From: Dehalococcoidales bacterium
GTDB taxonomy: Bacteria; Chloroflexota; Dehalococcoidia; Dehalococcoidales; UBA5760
Direction: 5' to 3'
NCBI GenBank assembly: GCA_018399795.1
Contig: JAGYOC010000325.1
Coordinates: 1-10,765, forward strand
Length of the DNA stretch: 10,765 nucleotides
The notes beneath the pieces were generated by a model, which was not told where the DNA came from, made no database searches, and was given only the letters and a program-made list of their open reading frames with translations. This document shows positions 7,675 through 10,765 of this stretch, piece after piece (within the stretch, counting starts at the first letter, position 1; each line of letters begins with the position of its first letter). A program made the translations under genes and the position numbers.

Positions 7675-8328
7675 CTACTGGTTACTCGAGTATCTGACCA
7701 GCTTCCATACCACGGTCTCACAGAGAACCACAATATCTTCAGTGGTCAGATAGCGGGTAATGCTGGCATCGAAGAGTATATTCGCTGATGGGGTGAACTC
7801 TTCATCACCCCCCCATACTATCAGAGTCGGTTTCACAAAAGGGAAGGCTCTGATGTTCACCGCTACATCCCCGTATTCCACCTTTTTCCCACCCATGTTG
7901 GCAGCCGCATCTAACAGACGTGACGGCGACGGGCCAAAATAGTCCTGAACCGGCTCTATAGCTCTTTTGGAAAAGGTAGGATAATAGATATTGCCTTCCG
8001 GTATTTCTTTGAATGCTATCATCTTTCCTTCGGTCGGAGCCCCCCTGGCCCCGGTCAAGTAGTGGAGTATAAGCACCTGTTCTCTGATTGGCACCGGTTC
8101 TTCGCTGCCCAAAAGGGCTATCTCGGCACACGGAAGTTTTATCTGGTGCGGCCGGTTGAGGTAGTCAAGCAGTATCAGGTTATCCCCTTCCATATATCGA
8201 GCGCCACTGTTAACGCAGAGACGGGGAATATCGCTTCTGCTCAGTTTATCCGCCGCAATCTTATAGGCGGCTTCATAACCGTACTCATAGTTTCTTTGTG
8301 ATGGTATATCTAAGTTACTGCTTTCCAT
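7675..8328 (-). CDS. DUF3786 domain-containing protein
   Basis: A 217-residue protein (from ATG 8328) that I recognise as DUF3786. It has an N-terminal helix (GYEAAYKIAADKL), RLCVNSGARYME, the core LHYL followed by GARGAP, the YPTFSKRAIEPV segment, FG-x-SPSRLLDAA, and the C-terminal GGDEEFTPSANILFD with ITRYLTTEDIVVL. The function is unknown. To my knowledge the family occurs mainly in anaerobes, often near corrinoid or CODH/ACS genes, which agrees with this neighbourhood. It is soluble, with no membrane segment or Cys cluster. An in-frame GTG at 8382 would add 18 residues, but these are encoded by the terminator hairpin, so I prefer ATG 8328 despite its weak ribosome binding site. It converges on fdhA with 22 bases between the stops; no terminator is evident there, only a tandem 9-base repeat (CGTAAATGC, 7658-7675). 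Confidence 0.85.
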   Translation of the reverse strand: MESSNLDIPSQRNYEYGYEAAYKIAADKLSRSDIPRLCVNSGARYMEGDNLILLDYLNRPHQIKLPCAEIALLGSEEPVPIREQVLILHYLTGARGAPTEGKMIAFKEIPEGNIYYPTFSKRAIEPVQDYFGPSPSRLLDAAANMGGKKVEYGDVAVNIRAFPFVKPTLIVWGGDEEFTPSANILFDASITRYLTTEDIVVLCETVVWKLVRYSSNQ

Positions 8329-8378
8329 TCCCAAAAAGAGTGGAAGGTACCCACCTCGTATGGCAACCTTCCACTCAT
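8310..8378 (-). other. possible 22-codon leader ORF through the terminator hairpin
   Basis: An ATG at 8378 preceded by AAGGA at proper spacing opens a 22-codon frame ending with TAG at 8312-8310. The peptide would begin MSGRLPYEVG and end WEWKAVT. The frame runs through the whole hairpin and T run and overlaps the first 19 bases of the DUF3786 gene in another reading frame. Translation of it could unfold the hairpin or deliver ribosomes to the DUF3786 start. It is too short for coding statistics, so this is speculative. Confidence 0.25.
8333..8376 (-). terminator. intrinsic terminator (or attenuator) after metF
   Basis: Read on the minus strand, GAGTGGAAGGT (8376-8366) and ACCTTCCACTC (8348-8338) form a perfect 11-bp stem with a 17-base loop. 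Five Ts follow directly (8337-8333). It stands 38 bases after the metF stop and ends five bases before the DUF3786 ATG. It therefore closes the acsC-acsE-metF unit and may gate read-through into DUF3786. Confidence 0.75.
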
Positions 8379-8413
8379 ACACGGTCCTTAAATAGTATGA
8401 GGATACAAATTGT

Positions 8414-9301
8414 TTACATTCCGGATGCTTCCAGAATTGCTGGAATGTACTTATCCCAGCCCAGTGTCATCAGGTGAGCCCCCTGACACATATCCTTCAT
8501 ATCTTTCATCAGTTCTCCGGTTATCTCTATCGATGTTTTGGGTTTATCATCAGTATTTTTCATGCGGTCAATAATATCCTGAGGGACAAAAACACCGGAG
8601 ACATTCTTGTTCATAAACTTGGCCATACCAGCATTCTTAAGTGGTATCAAGCCTACCAGAACCGGGACCTTGATTCCCTCCTTATCCAGTCTCTTCATAA
8701 ACCTTTCAAACATGCTGGCATCAAAGACAGCCTGGGTTTGAAAGAATTTAGCCCCCGCCTCAATCTTCTTGATCATCTTGATAATCTGCATCTCATAGGA
8801 CGGCTCGGTATCAGAACAGGGAGTAACCACAGCTCCGGCATACAGGTTTGGTACGCCCTTAAGCTCGTTGCCCACCATATCGTGGCCGCCGTTCAGGGTC
8901 TTTATCATCTCAAGGAGTTGAACCGAATCCACATCATAGACCAGTTTTGCCTGCGGGTGGTCACCCAACGCCGGCAGGTCACCAGTAATCGCCAGAACAT
9001 TCTCCAGACCAAGAACAGATGCACTCAGCAAATCCGATTCCAGTGCTATCCTGTTCCTGTCACGGGTAACAACCTGGTATATGGTTTCCAAACCCGCATC
9101 CAGCGCCAGATGGCAGGTAGCAAGCGCGCCGAGCCTCATCACGGCACTCTGCTGGTCAGTAACATTGGCAGCAGCCACGCTGGTATCCTTAAGAATCTCT
9201 GCTACTTCCCATATCTCACTGGTATCAGTCCCCTTCAATGGACCTATTTCGGCAGTAACCGTGAATTTACCTGCCTCCAGCTGCGACCTCAATACACTCA
9301 A
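8414..9301 (-). CDS. metF: methylenetetrahydrofolate reductase
   Basis: A 295-residue protein of the usual length for the short bacterial MetF (TIM barrel, FAD). The N-terminal TAEIGPLKG carries the expected catalytic Glu18. AANVTDQ (44-50), AITGDLPALGDHP (104-116), FFQTQAVFD (186-194) and LVGLIPLKN (215-223) match flavin- and folate-site segments of the family. It reduces 5,10-methylene-THF to 5-methyl-THF in the cytoplasm, the last step of the methyl branch before AcsE. The start is a TTG at 9301: GGAGG lies eight bases upstream, whereas the nearby ATG at 9308 is out of frame and stops after 13 codons. No metV, the usual zinc/Fe-S partner in acetogens, is next to it in this window. Alternative: a MetF used only for methionine synthesis, which the acs neighbours make less likely. 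Confidence 0.92.
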   Translation of the reverse strand: MSVLRSQLEAGKFTVTAEIGPLKGTDTSEIWEVAEILKDTSVAAANVTDQQSAVMRLGALATCHLALDAGLETIYQVVTRDRNRIALESDLLSASVLGLENVLAITGDLPALGDHPQAKLVYDVDSVQLLEMIKTLNGGHDMVGNELKGVPNLYAGAVVTPCSDTEPSYEMQIIKMIKKIEAGAKFFQTQAVFDASMFERFMKRLDKEGIKVPVLVGLIPLKNAGMAKFMNKNVSGVFVPQDIIDRMKNTDDKPKTSIEITGELMKDMKDMCQGAHLMTLGWDKYIPAILEASGM

Positions 9302-9496
9302 TTTTCATTCCTCCTTATATATGTTTTTTGAATTTCTACGCGAATTTAGGTCATTCAATTAAAATGGCCACTACTATAATAACACAGACACACCCGGAGA
9401 AGATACCCCAGGGTTAGATTCCCGCCATCATCCTTATTTACCACCGGTTATTGAGGCTATTGATTTAGAACAGGCTATTCCAAACCAAACCGGTGG
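9302..9496. other. acsE-metF intergenic region with possible metF promoter
   Basis: These 195 bases hold the metF ribosome binding site (around 9310-9315, minus strand) and a possible extended -10 box on the minus strand (TGT then TATTAT, 9381-9376). The -35 region about 17 bases above that box is poor. The long inverted repeat is listed separately. I see no gene and no T-tailed terminator. metF could therefore be co-transcribed with acsE, have its own weak promoter, or both. Confidence 0.35.
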
Positions 9497-9497
9497 T
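9440..9497. repeat. 10-bp inverted repeat enclosing an 8-bp direct repeat
   Basis: ACCACCGGTT (9440-9449) and its exact complement AACCGGTGGT (9488-9497) flank a 38-base loop. Inside the loop AGGCTATT occurs twice (9454-9461 and 9472-9479). It begins at the acsE stop codon. Neither strand shows a T run after it, so it is not a classic terminator. It may be an RNA-stabilising or processing hairpin at the acsE 3' end, or a protein-binding site. Confidence 0.45.
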
Positions 9498-10375
9498 TAA
9501 AGATTCAGCCAGGAATGGGAATACAGCGATTCCCCTTTTAGAACCCTGACCGTTTTTACATATTTGGCATCTTCTTTATCTAAGGAACCGGGGGCAGGAT
9601 TTTCACCGTCCATAACGCGGTGTACCAGATCGACCAGCTCCGGCCGCTTGCCCCTGGCAATATTGACCAGTTCTGAGTCAAAGGCATCCACTATTGCCGA
9701 ATCCAGTCCGTATTTCATCAACATCATCAAATAGGTCCTGTTGAGATAGGGTCTGAGCTCATTGGGTGTACCATTGGATATATTGGATAAACCCACCGTG
9801 GACTTACATCCCGGGGCAATATCCTGAAGCATGCTCATAAACTCCAGACAGGGCTGTACCTGGTTGGTATCGACATTACTTACCGGCGTTACAATAGGAT
9901 CAAACCAGATTCTCTCGTTGGGTATGCCCATTTCGTTCGCCTGATAAACAAGCTCCGCCGCAATCATCCCTCGCTCAGCAGAATCACGGGGCATTCCATC
10001 TCTCCCCCATAAAAGGCCTATCATATCACAGCCATATTTCTTTACCAGTGGTAACCCTTCCGCCATACGATCGAGGGATACCGAATTTATCAGGGCCCTG
10101 CCTTCGCCGTGATTTTTCAACCCGGCTTCAAGCGCCGCCAGATTTGTCGTATCCAGAGAAAGTGGTTTATCGGTGACTTCACGGACAGTTCGCACCACCC
10201 ACTCCATGAGTTCATCACCTGCCTTGCGGGCAGGGCCGATATTGAGGTCCAGGTAATCCATACCCGCCTCGATTTCCGCCCGGGCCATATCCAGCACCGG
10301 CCCAGCATCTCTTGACTTGAATGCCGGGCCAAAAGTCTTCGATATGACATTGATATTTTCGCCGATAAGAATCAC
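9497..10375 (-). CDS. acsE: methyltetrahydrofolate:corrinoid/iron-sulfur protein methyltransferase
   Basis: A 292-residue pterin-binding TIM-barrel enzyme. It opens MILIGENINVISK and keeps the family folate-site residues: YLDLNIGPA (41-49), Asp75 in SLDTTN, Asn97 in LINS, Asp159 in WFDP and Asn198 in VGLSNIS. These correspond to Asp75, Asn96, Asp160 and Asn199 of the Moorella enzyme. It transfers the methyl group of 5-methyl-THF to Co(I) of the corrinoid protein AcsC/AcsD in the cytoplasm. About 30 residues extend past the Moorella enzyme's C-terminus (ending SHSWLNL). I chose GTG 10375, not the in-frame GTG at 10393, because AGGAGG lies six bases before 10375 and would fall inside the coding region with the longer start. 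It follows acsC by 14 bases, so the two are one operon. Confidence 0.93.
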   Translation of the reverse strand: MILIGENINVISKTFGPAFKSRDAGPVLDMARAEIEAGMDYLDLNIGPARKAGDELMEWVVRTVREVTDKPLSLDTTNLAALEAGLKNHGEGRALINSVSLDRMAEGLPLVKKYGCDMIGLLWGRDGMPRDSAERGMIAAELVYQANEMGIPNERIWFDPIVTPVSNVDTNQVQPCLEFMSMLQDIAPGCKSTVGLSNISNGTPNELRPYLNRTYLMMLMKYGLDSAIVDAFDSELVNIARGKRPELVDLVHRVMDGENPAPGSLDKEDAKYVKTVRVLKGESLYSHSWLNL

Positions 10376-10389
10376 TGTTTCCCTCCTTA

Positions 10390-10765
10390 TCACTGCCAGC
10401 CCTTGAGATAGGCCGGAATATGAGCCCCTTCACGTGGACCGATCTGTATTTCCCACCCGGGTAGTTCCTCTTCCAGACCACCGCTCTCAATGGCGATATA
10501 GCCGGGTATAATCAACTTCTTGTGTTTTACCCGGTCACCAATACCGCATTTCTTGACAAACGCCCCGATAACATCGGCACTGAACTTTCCTGCCGCCCAA
10601 GCCGTGAGAACGGAGAGGCCTTCGGTATCCATCACCAAAAGATAGCTAGGCACCCGGCTGTTCTCTATCTCACCGGAAACAATAAAATAGGTCAGGGAGA
10701 AATTGCAGGTAAGAACAACAGGGGAATTCTCATCAGGTCCACCAACCTCATAGATACCCTCCGTA
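10390..10765 (-). CDS. acsC: corrinoid iron-sulfur protein large (gamma) subunit, C-terminal part
   Basis: The frame is open to the window edge. The visible 124 residues are the C-terminus, so the real start lies beyond 10765. The diagnostic segments are EGIYEVGGPDENSPVV, NFSLTYFIVSGEIE, SYLLVMDTEGLSVLTAWA, KKLIIPGYIA, SGGLEEELPGW and IGPREGAHIP, which match the cobamide-binding C-terminal domain of AcsC/CdhE. With AcsD (not in the window) it carries the methyl group from AcsE to the acetyl-CoA synthase cluster. The N-terminal [4Fe-4S] domain and the barrel are outside the window. Its TGA stop is 14 bases before the acsE start. Confidence 0.93.
   Translation of the reverse strand, partial: TEGIYEVGGPDENSPVVLTCNFSLTYFIVSGEIENSRVPSYLLVMDTEGLSVLTAWAAGKFSADVIGAFVKKCGIGDRVKHKKLIIPGYIAIESGGLEEELPGWEIQIGPREGAHIPAYLKGWQ

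Noticed and set aside
7683..7692. Palindrome TACTCGAGTA near the fdhA/DUF3786 junction, considered as a bidirectional terminator.
   Set aside because: The stem would be too short with no loop, there is no T run on either strand, and it lies inside the DUF3786 coding end.
8474..9331. A 285-codon open frame on the plus strand.
   Set aside because: It lies antisense to metF, has no recognisable domain and no ribosome binding site; it is a shadow of the real gene.

Overview
The window reads as a chromosomal stretch from a strictly anaerobic bacterium that uses the Wood-Ljungdahl (reductive acetyl-CoA) pathway. The evidence is the C-terminus of the corrinoid iron-sulfur protein large subunit (acsC), a methyltetrahydrofolate:corrinoid protein methyltransferase (acsE), a MetF-type methylenetetrahydrofolate reductase, a DUF3786 protein and a very large formate dehydrogenase. 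The mixture, with an ADP-forming acyl-CoA synthetase carrying a GNAT domain, would fit an anaerobic Chloroflexota lineage (Dehalococcoidia-like) or a related sediment or subsurface anaerobe. That taxonomic guess is inference only; no marker gene is present.

Layout from left to right. Positions 15-2726 (minus) hold a 903-residue protein joining an N-terminal GNAT acetyltransferase domain to an ADP-forming acyl-CoA synthetase. It is preceded by a near-consensus promoter and an unusually long leader of about 210 bases. Positions 3011-3313 (minus) encode a small MTH1187/YkoF-like thiamine-binding family protein. Positions 3525-7652 (plus) encode a 1375-residue formate dehydrogenase alpha chain, with a good promoter at 3400-3428. 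An entire GltD/NfnB-like FAD/NAD(P)H oxidoreductase module is inserted inside its ferredoxin-like domain. Positions 7675-8328 (minus, convergent with fdh) encode a DUF3786 protein. Positions 8333-8376 hold a strong intrinsic terminator or attenuator on the minus strand. Then, transcribed right to left, come acsC (partial, from 10765), acsE and metF.

Together the genes describe the methyl branch and the methyl-transfer step of acetyl-CoA synthesis. CO2 would be reduced to formate by the FdhA-GltD fusion, probably using NAD(P)H directly. Folate-bound C1 would be reduced to methyl-THF by MetF. AcsE would move the methyl group to the corrinoid protein of AcsC/AcsD, and acetyl-CoA formed by CODH/ACS outside the window could be converted to acetate plus ATP by the ADP-forming synthetase. 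The most unusual item is the nested domain architecture of the formate dehydrogenase. Second is the terminator hairpin with an overlapping short ORF immediately in front of the DUF3786 gene, which could regulate that gene. I saw no mobile element, CRISPR array, tRNA or rRNA.
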